Below, piece by piece: positions 1 to 8,582 of a stretch of 30,504 bases of DNA. This DNA is from an uncultured Clostridium sp. (GTDB taxonomy: Bacteria; Bacillota; Clostridia; Lachnospirales; Lachnospiraceae), in the NCBI RefSeq assembly GCF_900547735.1, contig NZ_URHZ01000069.1:1-30504 (forward strand). Reading direction: 5' to 3'. Each line of letters begins with the position of its first letter. Within the stretch, counting starts at the first letter, position 1. Under the pieces are notes generated by a model. The model was not told the DNA's origin. It was given only the letters and a program-made list of their open reading frames with translations, and made no database searches. The position numbers and the translations under genes were made by a program.

Positions 1-186
1 AGACGCGAAGGTTTTCGCCATCCCGAACTCCGGCCTGCGGCCGCTGATTTGTTCTGTTCCTTCAAGGGCGGGGACTACTGTCGCTACCACTACGTTTCCT
101 TGAATTTCAGGAGAATGTCTCCTGTATGGTATTAAATTGAAGAGCCGAAGCTTTAGCACCTGACCTATCCTTGAATAACCATTCAA
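1..186 (-). CDS. Possible partial ORF inside the repeat, running off the left edge
   Basis: After an in-frame TGA at 199-201 the minus strand stays open for 62 codons from a TTG at 186 to the first base of the window. The last visible residues include GRRPEFGMAKTF. There is no clear ribosome site, and another frame has an ATG at 202 that stays open for 31 codons. It could be the start of the protein carried by the repeat element, or chance. I recognise no domain. Confidence 0.2.
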   Translation of the reverse strand, partial: MNGYSRIGQVLKLRLFNLIPYRRHSPEIQGNVVVATVVPALEGTEQISGRRPEFGMAKTFAS

Positions 187-321
187 TTTTTTGTTTCCTC
201 ATTCAATTTAGTTTTGGATTTATCTCCGAATTCAGTCTGAAACATCTTCAAAAGGTAAAAATTCACGACTACATAGTGGCCGCGGCAAGACCTCCCCCGC
301 ACTTGACGAAAGAGACAATCA

Positions 322-601
322 GCCTCTGAAGACGACGGACGGGGCGACTCCCTTTGCTGAGTCTTCAGTCCCGTCGATAACCTGCCCGGGGAAGGAAGGA
401 GAAAACTTTCCGAAGGGGACCTTGGAATCCGCCGGTGCTTGATGAGGTATTATCGAATCTAGCACCCGTTGCGCATTCCACCAGCGGGAGCGAGTCCCCG
501 TAGGAATTTTTTCTCCGGGATTCCCCCTCACCACAACCAACCATCGGGACTGAAGACTCATGTACACTCTCCCACTACCCCGTCCGCCGTCTTACAGAGG
601 C
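322..601 (-). ncRNA. Putative rod-shaped structured RNA (nested inverted arms)
   Basis: Five arm pairs nest in order: 322-344 with 578-601 (22 of 24), 358-373 with 545-560 (16 of 16), 388-405 with 509-526 (a 4-nt internal loop between perfect 6- and 8-bp helices), 408-420 with 494-506 (11 of 13) and 434-439 with 461-466 (6 of 6). Together they would fold about 280 nt into one long rod with internal loops. The outermost arm lies in the part conserved in the second copy. The sequence does not show the GGAAGCAGC-type core expected of SRP RNA or hallmarks of RNase P or tmRNA. The strand is inferred from the direction in which the repeat reads towards the partial ORF; transcription is not shown. 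Confidence 0.35.
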
Positions 602-605
602 GTCC

Positions 606-701
606 TCACATCTCAATTAAATCCTTAAAACCGCCGTACTTACAGAACTTTTCCAGCTCGACTTCGCAAAGCGCGCATCCCACATAGGTGGACGAATTCA
701 T
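606..701 (-). CDS. Tiny ORF or gene remnant at the edge of the repeat
   Basis: An ATG at 701 opens 31 codons ending at TGA 606-608. The same frame stays open upstream to a stop at 768-770. The product is Cys-rich for its size (GCALCEVELEKFC) and unrecognised. No good ribosome site precedes the ATG, so it may instead be the 3' end of a disrupted gene. Its last codons lie within the conserved repeat. The right-hand copy also has TATGTGGG upstream of the conserved block, so this part may belong to the element. Confidence 0.2.
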   Translation of the reverse strand: MNSSTYVGCALCEVELEKFCKYGGFKDLIEM

Positions 702-799
702 TGGCGTTACGCCGGTGGCAAGGGCCAGATTACAGACAAACCTGCTTCCGGACAGTAATAATAGAAATCATATTTCGTAAAAGGAGCTGTAAAATAAGT

Positions 800-853
800 C
801 CCAAACAGAAAAAATGCTAAAGTCTCACGACCTCAGCATTTTTTCTGTTTGGG
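800..853. terminator. Strong hairpin terminator downstream of the sigma-54 activator gene
   Basis: A perfect 19-bp stem pairs 800-818 with 835-853 (arm CCCAAACAGAAAAAATGCT) around a 16-nt loop. On the plus strand it is followed by AGTTTTTTAA; on the minus strand the stem carries its own T6 run and is followed by TTATTTT. It lies 60 bases past the stop of the minus-strand regulator and separates that gene from the repeat element, so it can act in both directions. Confidence 0.85.
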
Positions 854-912
854 AGTTTTTTAATGTCCCCTTCATATGTTGTATACTAAATGAAACAAAG
901 GAATTCAAGAAC

Positions 913-2874
913 CTATCGCTCCTCTTCCTTAATCCGATATTTCTTCATCTTTCTCCACAGCGTCGTCCTGCTGATATGGAGCAGCCCCGCCGCTTTCGTA
1001 CAATTCCCGTCCGCCTTATGCAGGGCGGCCTTAATCCGGTCTTTTTCCCTGTTTTCGCGGCCTTCTCCATCCGCCGTCACGGTGCTGCCCGAAGTCTGCT
1101 CCGGTGCATCCGCGGTTTCCAGGCATACCGTCTCGGAAAATGCGTTGCCAAACAGGGCCATTTTAACATCTCCCACAGAAATCTCGGTCTCCGTGGCAAA
1201 GATGGCGGCCCGCTCAATGATATTGGACAGCTCTCTTATATTTCCGTAATAGCGGTGTGTCTTCAATAGTTCCAGCGCGCCGGGCGCAATGCCCGTGATC
1301 TCACGCCCGTGCTTTTCCCCAAAGGTTCTTGCAAACTGCAGGGCCAGTGGCGTGATATCTTCCGCTCTCTCCTCCAGTAGGGGAAGCTGCAACGTCAAAA
1401 CGCTTAACCGGTAGTACAGATCCTTCCGGAAATTGCCCTTTTTCATCTCCTCCAGAAGGTTCCTATTCGTCGCCGTGATGATTCTGACATCCACGGGAAT
1501 GACGGAACTGCCTCCCAGGCGGACAATCTCCCGCTCCTGGATGACCCTTAAAAGACGGGACTGAAGCGAAACCGCCATCTCGCCAATCTCATCTAAAAAA
1601 ATTGTGCCTTTGTGCGCCATCTCAAAAATCCCGGCTTTTCCATTGGGGCTGGCTCCGGTAAACGCTCCTTTTTCGTAGCCGAACAGTTCACTTTCCAAAA
1701 GACTCTCCGGAAAGGCGGCGCAGTTGACCGCCACAAAGGGCTGGTTTCTCCTGCTGCTGGCATTGTGGATGCTCTGGGCAAATAGTTCTTTCCCCGTGCC
1801 GGAATCGCCGCAGATCATGACCGTACTGTCCACTCCCGCATACATCATGGCCTGATGCTTGGCTTTTACAATCACTTCGCTCTCACCGATAATATTCTGA
1901 AATGTGTATTTTGCGGCATAGCCTTTTGTGGCCGAATGCCTGCGGATCTTATTCTCTACCGCCTGGATATCGTCCGAATCCTGGATATTTACGATGATTC
2001 CCTTGATTACGCTGTCCGTCACAATCGGCAGGCTGCTGACAGCCAGATAGTGGTTCCCGTATGCCACGAGGTAATTATAAAACCTTTTTCCCTGCATGGT
2101 TCCCGAAATGACGGCGGGAAACGGAAACAGTTCGATGCACTCCCTGCCAAGGATCTCTTCCTCCCGAAGTTCCCCTCCGAGTATTTTCAAAGCCACCTTA
2201 TTAATATTTGTAATAACGCCGTTCCTGTCCAGTGTCATCATTCCCTCGGAGGAGTTGTCAAGCAGCATGCTGATCGTGCGGTAACGGACCTCCTGAGCCA
2301 GCAGGAGTTTCAAAAGCCGCTGTGCGTCGTAAATCGCTTCTAACACGACATCCTCATTGCAGCCGAACAGCACACAGGGAATTCCCTTCTCAGCGGCCAG
2401 CTTCCGGATCGTCACGCCTCCGACGATGGCGCTGATTCCTTTCTTCTTTAAACTGGCGATTTCCTCCCGCGCTTCCTTTATGTCCGCAACCTGGATGACG
2501 ACCGTCTTTACCTTCCAGTAATAGTATTCTTTTTGGGCCGATTCGAGCATCACTTCGGAGAAAACAATCATGGCAATCTGTTCACCGTACCGGGACGCCT
2601 CCTCGATGGCCGAGGCAAAATCAGAGAAAGCAAAACGCACGGCAACCATTGGGATGGCTACCTTCTTCTGGATGCGGTTCCAAACACCGCCCCTGGAAAT
2701 AATAATTTTAGCTCCCCGCCTTACTTCCGAAGCCGCCACCTCTTCTACCTCCAACAATTCCGCCAGAATTACACGGCAGTCCAACTGCCTCTCCTCCACC
2801 AGTTTTTTCGAAAGTTCAAAGGCAATGGGATTCGTCCATATCATTGATATCTGGGAATTATTGTTCCTGTCCAT
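913..2874 (-). CDS. Sigma-54-dependent transcriptional activator with PrpR-type N-terminal sensor domain
   Basis: This is a bacterial enhancer-binding protein of 653 aa that activates RNA polymerase carrying sigma-54. The domains are a PrpR_N-type sensor (about residues 10-190), a PAS domain (about 200-305), an AAA+ ATPase (about 325-560) and a Fis-type helix-turn-helix (about 612-648). The ATPase shows Walker A GDSGTGKE (356-363), the sigma-54 contact loop GAFTGA (403-408) and Walker B GTIFLDEI (423-430). In Salmonella and E. coli, PrpR senses 2-methylcitrate, a tricarboxylate. I chose the ATG at 2874, behind AGAGGAG, over a GTG at 2916, which would lie only about 5 nt from the predicted transcription start. 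Its likely target is the sigma-54 promoter at 15004-15019 in front of the tricarboxylate operon, the only good match I found. It may also affect the neighbouring ABC operon. Confidence 0.93.
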   Translation of the reverse strand: MDRNNNSQISMIWTNPIAFELSKKLVEERQLDCRVILAELLEVEEVAASEVRRGAKIIISRGGVWNRIQKKVAIPMVAVRFAFSDFASAIEEASRYGEQIAMIVFSEVMLESAQKEYYYWKVKTVVIQVADIKEAREEIASLKKKGISAIVGGVTIRKLAAEKGIPCVLFGCNEDVVLEAIYDAQRLLKLLLAQEVRYRTISMLLDNSSEGMMTLDRNGVITNINKVALKILGGELREEEILGRECIELFPFPAVISGTMQGKRFYNYLVAYGNHYLAVSSLPIVTDSVIKGIIVNIQDSDDIQAVENKIRRHSATKGYAAKYTFQNIIGESEVIVKAKHQAMMYAGVDSTVMICGDSGTGKELFAQSIHNASSRRNQPFVAVNCAAFPESLLESELFGYEKGAFTGASPNGKAGIFEMAHKGTIFLDEIGEMAVSLQSRLLRVIQEREIVRLGGSSVIPVDVRIITATNRNLLEEMKKGNFRKDLYYRLSVLTLQLPLLEERAEDITPLALQFARTFGEKHGREITGIAPGALELLKTHRYYGNIRELSNIIERAAIFATETEISVGDVKMALFGNAFSETVCLETADAPEQTSGSTVTADGEGRENREKDRIKAALHKADGNCTKAAGLLHISRTTLWRKMKKYRIKEEER

Positions 2875-2927
2875 TTTTCTCCTCTTCTGCACACAGCCGT
2901 TCCTCACCAATTCCACCCGTTAAGACA

Positions 2928-2956
2928 AGTATAGCATCCGCCCGAATATCCGGCAA
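2928..2956 (-). promoter_or_regulatory. Sigma-70-type promoter of the activator gene
   Basis: On the minus strand TTGCCG (2951-2956) and TATACT (2928-2933) are separated by exactly 17 bases. The expected start of transcription, near 2921, is about 47 bases before the ATG at 2874. The regulator therefore probably has its own promoter, despite lying close behind the phosphodiesterase gene. Confidence 0.55.
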
Positions 2957-2974
2957 CCGCCTGGATTTGAAACG

Positions 2975-4231
2975 TTAAAAAAGAGGAATGCCGTCCATTG
3001 CCCCGGCTTCATTAGAAAGCCCCAGCAGTTTCATCATGGTCGGCGCCTCGTCAATCAGCCGCGCTCCCCCGAAAGTACCCTCGGGCACCCCCGGCCCATG
3101 GACAATAAAACAGGGTTTGTCTCCTCTTGACGGAAGATGCCCGTGGGTCGCCGCCGAATATTTGTAGTCGGAACTGTCCGTCCCCGAAAGCAAATCGCCG
3201 CGGGAGGCATTGCCGAAGGCATAGTTCGGCGCCGCTTCAATCATATAGGCAAACGCTCCGTCGAGATGGTATTTTTCCTTCAATTCTTCTTTTTTGAAAA
3301 TGTTCCTCACATATCCCAGATCCTTTAAATCATTCAGAAGCCGGAGCACGGTTTCCTCCGCCTCCTGTTTTCTGATGTAAACCTGGGCGCTGATTCCGCA
3401 GGACTGGATATATGCATCCCATTCCCTCACAATACCGGCCCCGTCGATCTTTATAATACCTTCGCGCTCCAGGAGTACGTTCGGACAGATGTTGAAGTCC
3501 ACCTGAAGGTGTCCGTGATCTCCCAGAATGATGAACGCCGTATCCTCGAACAGCTCTTCCTCTTTTAACGCGTCGATAATCTGCCTGATCCAGCCGTCGT
3601 GGAGACGCAGGGCCTCCTGAATTTCCGGCGCATGAAGTCCGTACATATGACGTGTATGATCCAGATGTGACTGATGCATGAAAAGCACATCCGGCTTGTG
3701 GCGGTGGATGATATCAACCGCACACTGCACCTGAAAGCTGTCGAACCGCGGATTTTCTTTCCAGTTCATCAGATGGCAGTTCTTCTCATAAATTTCCTTC
3801 ATGGACGGCGAACTGTTGGGAAGAAGCACCTCGCGCATATCCGCTTTATGCTCATACGTCCACATTTCCGGAATCACATAGTCAATCGGAGCCCCGGCCG
3901 TAACCGGCCATTGCACCGCCGCAGTAGTCAGATGATTCTCCTTTGCATAGTCAAAAATCGTCTTCACCGTTAAATCCCTGTAATTCCAGTACCATTCACG
4001 GTTATTGGTCCCGGGATCCAGTTTTTCATTGTGACAGATGCCGTGGCGCTCCGGCCAGCAGCCGGACATTATCGTTGCATGGCACGGATAGGTCAGCGTC
4101 GGGTAGATACAATCTATATTTTTATAAATGGCCGCATGTTCCATGATTGTCCTGAATCCTTCCATTCCGGCCACATCTTCTAAATCCGTCGTAAATAAAG
4201 CATCGACACACATCACTACCAGTCTTGGCAT
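2975..4231 (-). CDS. Alkaline phosphatase superfamily protein, type I phosphodiesterase/nucleotide pyrophosphatase
   Basis: A 418-aa metal-dependent phospho- or phosphonate-ester hydrolase of the NPP/alkaline phosphatase fold. Metal and nucleophile positions are visible: VDAL with D10, YPTLTYPCHAT with the presumed nucleophile Thr47, a histidine-rich HQSHLDHTRH segment, LGDHGH and ATHGH. There is no signal peptide, so it should act in the cytoplasm. It is the last gene of a unit that begins with an ABC importer, 83 bases after the solute-binding protein gene, and has a good AAGGAG ribosome site. The context suggests that it cleaves a phosphodiester (such as a glycerophosphodiester) or another ester brought in by the importer; the substrate is inference. 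Confidence 0.85.
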   Translation of the reverse strand: MPRLVVMCVDALFTTDLEDVAGMEGFRTIMEHAAIYKNIDCIYPTLTYPCHATIMSGCWPERHGICHNEKLDPGTNNREWYWNYRDLTVKTIFDYAKENHLTTAAVQWPVTAGAPIDYVIPEMWTYEHKADMREVLLPNSSPSMKEIYEKNCHLMNWKENPRFDSFQVQCAVDIIHRHKPDVLFMHQSHLDHTRHMYGLHAPEIQEALRLHDGWIRQIIDALKEEELFEDTAFIILGDHGHLQVDFNICPNVLLEREGIIKIDGAGIVREWDAYIQSCGISAQVYIRKQEAEETVLRLLNDLKDLGYVRNIFKKEELKEKYHLDGAFAYMIEAAPNYAFGNASRGDLLSGTDSSDYKYSAATHGHLPSRGDKPCFIVHGPGVPEGTFGGARLIDEAPTMMKLLGLSNEAGAMDGIPLF

Positions 4232-4314
4232 TCTCGTATTCTCCTTGCTGTCTTTTTTAATCTAAGGTTTAATTAAGTGTTTCTGTTCCAGGTTTAAATC
4301 CGCCATGCTTTCCG

Positions 4315-5625
4315 CTACTTCAGCAGGGAGTCGCAGGCGGCGGCGCATGTATCCAGCTCCGTCTGTATATCGACATCGGTTGTCATGATCTTATCGACGG
4401 CATCCTGATATGTCTTGGTCATTTCCGAATAGGCCTGGGCCATCGGGCGGCCGCTTCCGTATTGGAGCTGTTCAAGCGCCACCTTGTACTGAGGCGTTTC
4501 CTCATATAAGGTTACCAGGCGTTCGTCGCTGCCGATACTCTGTCTTGTCGGAAGATACCCTGTCTTAATGTGGTTCTTTACCGCGCTGTCCTTGCTTGTC
4601 ATAAAATTAATCAGCATTGCAGCGGCTTCCTTCTCCTTCCCCTCCAGGCGGCTGGTCATGACCAGGTTGCAGCCTCCCGTCGGAACCTTATTCTGCGTGT
4701 TTTTCGGGATAAAAGCAGTGCCGATCTCATACCCGTTGTCCTCCGCCAGTTGAAGGTTATTGGACAGATTTGCCGTCGACGTAATCCACATTGCAACGTT
4801 CTGGTTGACCTCATCGGTAGTGAGAGCCTCCTTGCCGCTGTAATATTTGAAATTGTGATTGGTAATTCCATCTTTAAAATACTGTGCCGTCTCTACGCCC
4901 TGCGGTGAATTGAACGCGGCCTGCGTCCAGTCCTTATTGACCGTATCTCCGCCGTTGCTGCGTAAAAAGGCTTCAAAAATCCAGATATCCGAAATGAATC
5001 CGTATCCGCTTACTCCAATATCAGCCAACTGCCCGGACATGGCGGCAAGTTCCTCCCAGTCGGACGGTCCCTTCTCCGGATCCAGCCCGGCCTTTTCAAA
5101 AAGCGTTTTATTATAGTACAGAACCGGCGTGCTTCTCAGATAAGGGACTCCGTAGAGAACTCCATCCACATAGCAGTTTTCCATCAGTCCGGGATAAAAA
5201 TCATCCACATCCTCCTGCGCCACCATATCCTGAATCGGCTGGATAATCCCTCCGGCGGCAAATGATTTGATGCTGGCAATCTCCATAACGCAGACATCCG
5301 GTTCCTCATTTGCCACAAAGGCGCTTTTCAGTTTAGAGTGCAGATCGTCGTAAGTCCCCTGATACTCGGCCGTGACATGAATCCCGTTTTCCTTTCCGAC
5401 CGTTTCATTAAATTCCTGAATGCGCTCCACATTATTCTCCGCAATCTTATCCTGCCAGGAATACCAGTAAGTTAACTGTATCGGGTCGGAACCTCCTTCC
5501 GATGCGGCGGAGCCTGAACCGGCGGACGCGGACACGTTGCCGGACGCATTGCCCGAACAGCCCGACAGGCAGGCGGATACAGCCGTCAGAGCGGCCAAAA
5601 TGCAGGTTGCAGTTTTCTTTTTCAT
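4315..5625 (-). CDS. Extracellular solute-binding protein of an ABC importer (family 1, lipoprotein)
   Basis: A 436-aa binding protein. The start at 5625 (MKKKTATC) follows AGGAGA by 9 bases and begins a lipoprotein signal peptide with lipobox LSGC and a Ser/Gly/Ala-rich linker, so it should be anchored on the outer face of the membrane. The body has the pattern of family 1 binding proteins for sugars or glycerol phosphate (LTYWYSW near the mature N-terminus; conserved GVPYL and YYNKTLFEKAGL segments). An in-frame upstream ATG exists at 5700 but has no signal peptide directly after it and is unlikely. Two permeases and an ATPase lie upstream in the same operon. The substrate is not evident from sequence; the phosphodiesterase downstream points to a UgpB-like role. 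Confidence 0.9.
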   Translation of the reverse strand: MKKKTATCILAALTAVSACLSGCSGNASGNVSASAGSGSAASEGGSDPIQLTYWYSWQDKIAENNVERIQEFNETVGKENGIHVTAEYQGTYDDLHSKLKSAFVANEEPDVCVMEIASIKSFAAGGIIQPIQDMVAQEDVDDFYPGLMENCYVDGVLYGVPYLRSTPVLYYNKTLFEKAGLDPEKGPSDWEELAAMSGQLADIGVSGYGFISDIWIFEAFLRSNGGDTVNKDWTQAAFNSPQGVETAQYFKDGITNHNFKYYSGKEALTTDEVNQNVAMWITSTANLSNNLQLAEDNGYEIGTAFIPKNTQNKVPTGGCNLVMTSRLEGKEKEAAAMLINFMTSKDSAVKNHIKTGYLPTRQSIGSDERLVTLYEETPQYKVALEQLQYGSGRPMAQAYSEMTKTYQDAVDKIMTTDVDIQTELDTCAAACDSLLK

Positions 5626-5717
5626 GATGTTTGTTCTCCTTTTTGTCGTTAAATATTGATGTCGCTTTATTCTCATATCCCGGACCGCGGCCGCAGACAA
5701 CGTTTTCTCAACTGCCG

Positions 5718-6638
5718 CTACTTATCTCCGAGATAGGTGAATGCCTTAATAATCTGCTTATGCGCCAGCAGATAGACGATGATAATCGGTATTGTCAGCA
5801 TGACGTTGCTGGCCATCAGAATATTGTAATGGATACCGCTTTCGATGTTACGGAGGGACGCCACTCCCACCGGCAGGGTTCTGACCGTGTCATTAGTTGT
5901 CATGACCAGGGGCCAGAAGTAATCATTCCATGTATTGATAAACGTCAGTAACGCCATGGTAACCAGGGTCGGCCTGGCCATGGGCAGAAACAGGCGGAAC
6001 ACGATTTTCCCCTCTCCCGCCCGATCCAGCCGCGCCGCCTCAATCAGTTCCTTCGGCATCTGGTTAAAAGTCTGGCGGAGCATAAAAATCCCAAATGCGC
6101 TGGTGCCAAACGGCAGAATCAGGGACAGATAGCTGTTAATCAGCCCCGCCCTGGAAAACAGGATAAAAAGCGGCAGGAAAATCAACTGCGCCGGCACCAT
6201 CATCGTCGCCAGCGTAAGGCCGAAGAGAAATGATTTGCCCTTAAAGCGGTACTGCGAAAAGGCATAGGCCGCCGGAATTACCGTTATCATCTGCAGAACC
6301 AGCACCGCGGCCGTGACAACGCAGGAATTCACAAGAAAGCGGACAAAGGGAAATGCGGTAAACGCAGACACATAATTTGAAAAATGGAACTGCTTTGGGA
6401 GCAGGGCCGGCGGAAACACCATCGTCTCTCCAAGCGATTTAAAGGAAGTTATAATCATCCAGAAAAAAGGAAAGAAAAAAATCAGCAGAAGAACTGCGCT
6501 CACCAGCGTCCGCGCCGCCTTGCGGAGCCTGCGTACAGCCTGCCTGCGCCCCGCTTCGGGCCATACTCTTTCCTCTTGATTTTCCGGAACCCCTCCCGAA
6601 GCAGGCCGGATAAACGTTTTTTTAATTACTGCAATCAT
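5718..6638 (-). CDS. ABC importer permease, MalG/UgpE type
   Basis: A 306-aa inner-membrane permease with about six membrane segments, after a charged N-terminal stretch of about 45 residues that is longer than usual. The EAA loop that docks the ATPase reads ELIEAARLDRAGEGKIVFRL. It starts 17 bases after the partner permease, behind GGGAGGAG. Together with the MalF-type permease it forms the membrane channel of the importer. Confidence 0.92.
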   Translation of the reverse strand: MIAVIKKTFIRPASGGVPENQEERVWPEAGRRQAVRRLRKAARTLVSAVLLLIFFFPFFWMIITSFKSLGETMVFPPALLPKQFHFSNYVSAFTAFPFVRFLVNSCVVTAAVLVLQMITVIPAAYAFSQYRFKGKSFLFGLTLATMMVPAQLIFLPLFILFSRAGLINSYLSLILPFGTSAFGIFMLRQTFNQMPKELIEAARLDRAGEGKIVFRLFLPMARPTLVTMALLTFINTWNDYFWPLVMTTNDTVRTLPVGVASLRNIESGIHYNILMASNVMLTIPIIIVYLLAHKQIIKAFTYLGDK

Positions 6639-6655
6639 AAATTTCTCCTCCCGTT

Positions 6656-7519
6656 CTATTGATAATGAACCCGCTTTGAAAGTACGGCAAAGTACAGTAT
6701 TGTAAATAAGAGTACGATAAAAAATAGAATCACTCCGATTGCCGCCGCATAACCCACCTTATAGAACTGAAATCCGTATTCATACAGGGAAAATACAAGT
6801 GTGTTGGTCGAATTCTGCGGTCCTCCCTGGGTAATAATCTGAATTGTTTCAAAAACCTTAAAAGCGGCTATCACATCCACGAGGGCTAAGAAGAACACGG
6901 TCGGGGATATCATCGGGAATGTAATACGGCTGAAAGTCCTCCATCCCCCGGCCCGGTCCAGCTTTGCGGCCTCATACAGATGCGGCGGTATTCCCTGAAG
7001 GGCCGCCACGAGAATCAGGGCGTTGTAGCCGACGCTTTTCCACACATTGATGATAATCAGCGACATCAGGGCAAATCTGGGACTTCCCAGCCAGTCGACA
7101 GGCGGTATACGGAACACGGCCAGCAGCGCATTCAGGAACCCGAAATCACTGTTCATCAGCCACATCCACAGGAGCGCAATGGACGCCAGGGACACGATAT
7201 AGGGTGAAAAAGCCACACTCTGCAGGAGCAGGTTCAGCTTTGTTTTCTTTGCCAGAAAGACCGCAAGAAGGAGCCCGAACCCCACTCCGAAGCCAACCGT
7301 ACAGACTACGTAAATAACGGTATTGAGGAGCGTCTGAAAAAACTGCCTGTCCGATGCAAGCTTTGCAAAATTCCTGAATCCCACAAACTTTTTAAACGGT
7401 GAAATCATATCCCATTCATAAAAGCTTAGCCCTATCATATTAAAAATCGGATAAATGCAGAAAATGCACAGAAGAATCATGGCCGGTGCAACCAGAAAAT
7501 AAGGTTTTACCGCTTTCAT
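6656..7519 (-). CDS. ABC importer permease, MalF/UgpA type
   Basis: A 287-aa membrane protein with about six hydrophobic segments and the EAA loop HLYEAAKLDRAGGWRTFSRI. Its ATG overlaps the stop of the ATPase gene by 4 bases (ATGA, 7516-7519), which indicates translational coupling. The length and N-terminal YFLVAPAMILLCIFCIYP are typical of the sugar and glycerol-phosphate subfamily. It is the heterodimer partner of the MalG-type permease downstream. Confidence 0.92.
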   Translation of the reverse strand: MKAVKPYFLVAPAMILLCIFCIYPIFNMIGLSFYEWDMISPFKKFVGFRNFAKLASDRQFFQTLLNTVIYVVCTVGFGVGFGLLLAVFLAKKTKLNLLLQSVAFSPYIVSLASIALLWMWLMNSDFGFLNALLAVFRIPPVDWLGSPRFALMSLIIINVWKSVGYNALILVAALQGIPPHLYEAAKLDRAGGWRTFSRITFPMISPTVFFLALVDVIAAFKVFETIQIITQGGPQNSTNTLVFSLYEYGFQFYKVGYAAAIGVILFFIVLLFTILYFAVLSKRVHYQ

Positions 7520-8556
7520 ACCCTCACCCTCCTTCCATCGGCGTCAAAAAGATACAGGCTGTTTTTCATAACCGCCACCCGGACAATCATATCCTCGGGA
7601 AGCTGTTTCTCATTAAAGGTTTTAAAGGTGATGATTCCAAAAGGCGACCGGAGCCGGTAAATAATCTCACTGCCCATCAGTTCCCTGGTAAGGATCGGAC
7701 CCGAAGTAACCAGCTCCTCTCCATTTGGGGAATCTCCCGGCTCCAGAAGACGGACCTTGGACGGCCGGAATCCCACCGTCTCCACCTGTTCCGGCAGATC
7801 AGGGAACGGTTCTGTCTCAGAGCGTTTAAAGAGGTTCATCGTCGGATTCCCAATGAACTGGGCTGCAAATAAGTTGGCGGGATCATGATAGATTCTCTCG
7901 GGTGAATCAACCTGCTGAATCTCTCCCTGATTCATCAGCACAATATCGGTCGCCATGGACATTGCCTCGGTCTGATCATGGGTGACATATACGAAGGTCG
8001 TTCCAAGCTTTTTATGTAATTCAATCAGTTCCGTCCTCATCTGGTTCCGGAGTTTTGCATCCAGATTGGAAAGCGGTTCGTCCATCAGAAAAACCTTCGG
8101 CTGTTTCACCATTGCCCTGGCTAACGCCACTCTCTGACGCTGACCCCCGGACAGTTCTCCCGGCTTCCGTTCCAGATAAGGGCTAAGTCCCACCGTTTCA
8201 CAGATTTCCCGGATCCGCTTCTCTCTCTCCGGCTTCGGTACTTTCGCGTTAATCAGTCCGAATTCAATATTTTCCCTTACGTTCATAGTCGGATAGAGGG
8301 CATAATTTTGAAAAACCATGGCAATATCACGTTCACCCGGTTCCAGATCATTCACCCTGGTTCCGTCAATATACAAGTCCCCGGAGCTTAAGCTCTCCAG
8401 TCCGGCAATCATCCGCAGCGTGGTCGACTTGCCGCATCCGCTCGGTCCGACCATAACCGTGAAACTGCCGTCGGGAATACGCAGATTCAGATTATCAATC
8501 ACACAATTGTTTTTTCCATAAGTCTTATTTACATTCCGCAGTTCAATCTGTGACAT
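7516..8556 (-). CDS. ABC importer ATPase, MsmK/UgpC/MalK type
   Basis: A 346-aa ATP-binding subunit. It shows Walker A GPSGCGKST, Q-loop FQNYALYP, signature LSGGQRQR, Walker B VFLMDEPLSNLDAKLR and the switch histidine in VTHDQTEAMSMA. A C-terminal extension of about 110 residues fits the TOBE regulatory domain of this family. It is the first gene of the operon ATPase - MalF - MalG - binding protein - phosphodiesterase. The order differs from enteric ugp (BAEC), and placing the ATPase first is uncommon. The start is preceded by AAAGGAG. Confidence 0.93.
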   Translation of the reverse strand: MSQIELRNVNKTYGKNNCVIDNLNLRIPDGSFTVMVGPSGCGKSTTLRMIAGLESLSSGDLYIDGTRVNDLEPGERDIAMVFQNYALYPTMNVRENIEFGLINAKVPKPEREKRIREICETVGLSPYLERKPGELSGGQRQRVALARAMVKQPKVFLMDEPLSNLDAKLRNQMRTELIELHKKLGTTFVYVTHDQTEAMSMATDIVLMNQGEIQQVDSPERIYHDPANLFAAQFIGNPTMNLFKRSETEPFPDLPEQVETVGFRPSKVRLLEPGDSPNGEELVTSGPILTRELMGSEIIYRLRSPFGIITFKTFNEKQLPEDMIVRVAVMKNSLYLFDADGRRVRV

Positions 8557-8582
8557 ATCATTTCGTCTCCTTTACTACCTGT

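Larger units (their letters stand above)
1..624 (-). repeat. Long dispersed repeat element, left copy, cut by window edge
   Basis: Bases 574-624 are repeated in reverse complement at 30454-30504 with 48 of 51 identical positions. Read on the minus strand, the copy starts near 624 with GGATTTA and runs off the left end, so it is longer than 624 bases. The right copy is cut after 51 bases, so only that part can be compared. The element contains a set of nested complementary arms (322-601) and then an open frame leading out of the window. I do not recognise the family. A retroelement, a group II intron-like element or an insertion sequence carrying a structured RNA are all possible. That both ends of the window lie in this repeat suggests a multicopy element at which an assembly broke. 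Confidence 0.6.

Noticed and set aside
319..687. Overlapping open frames of 72-82 codons on both strands at the left end
   Set aside because: They cross the nested arms of the repeat, show no domain or ribosome site and appear to result from the structured sequence rather than coding.
5626..5700. Longer N-terminus for the solute-binding protein
   Set aside because: The lipoprotein signal starts at 5625 with a proper ribosome site; 25 additional basic residues in front would disturb it.
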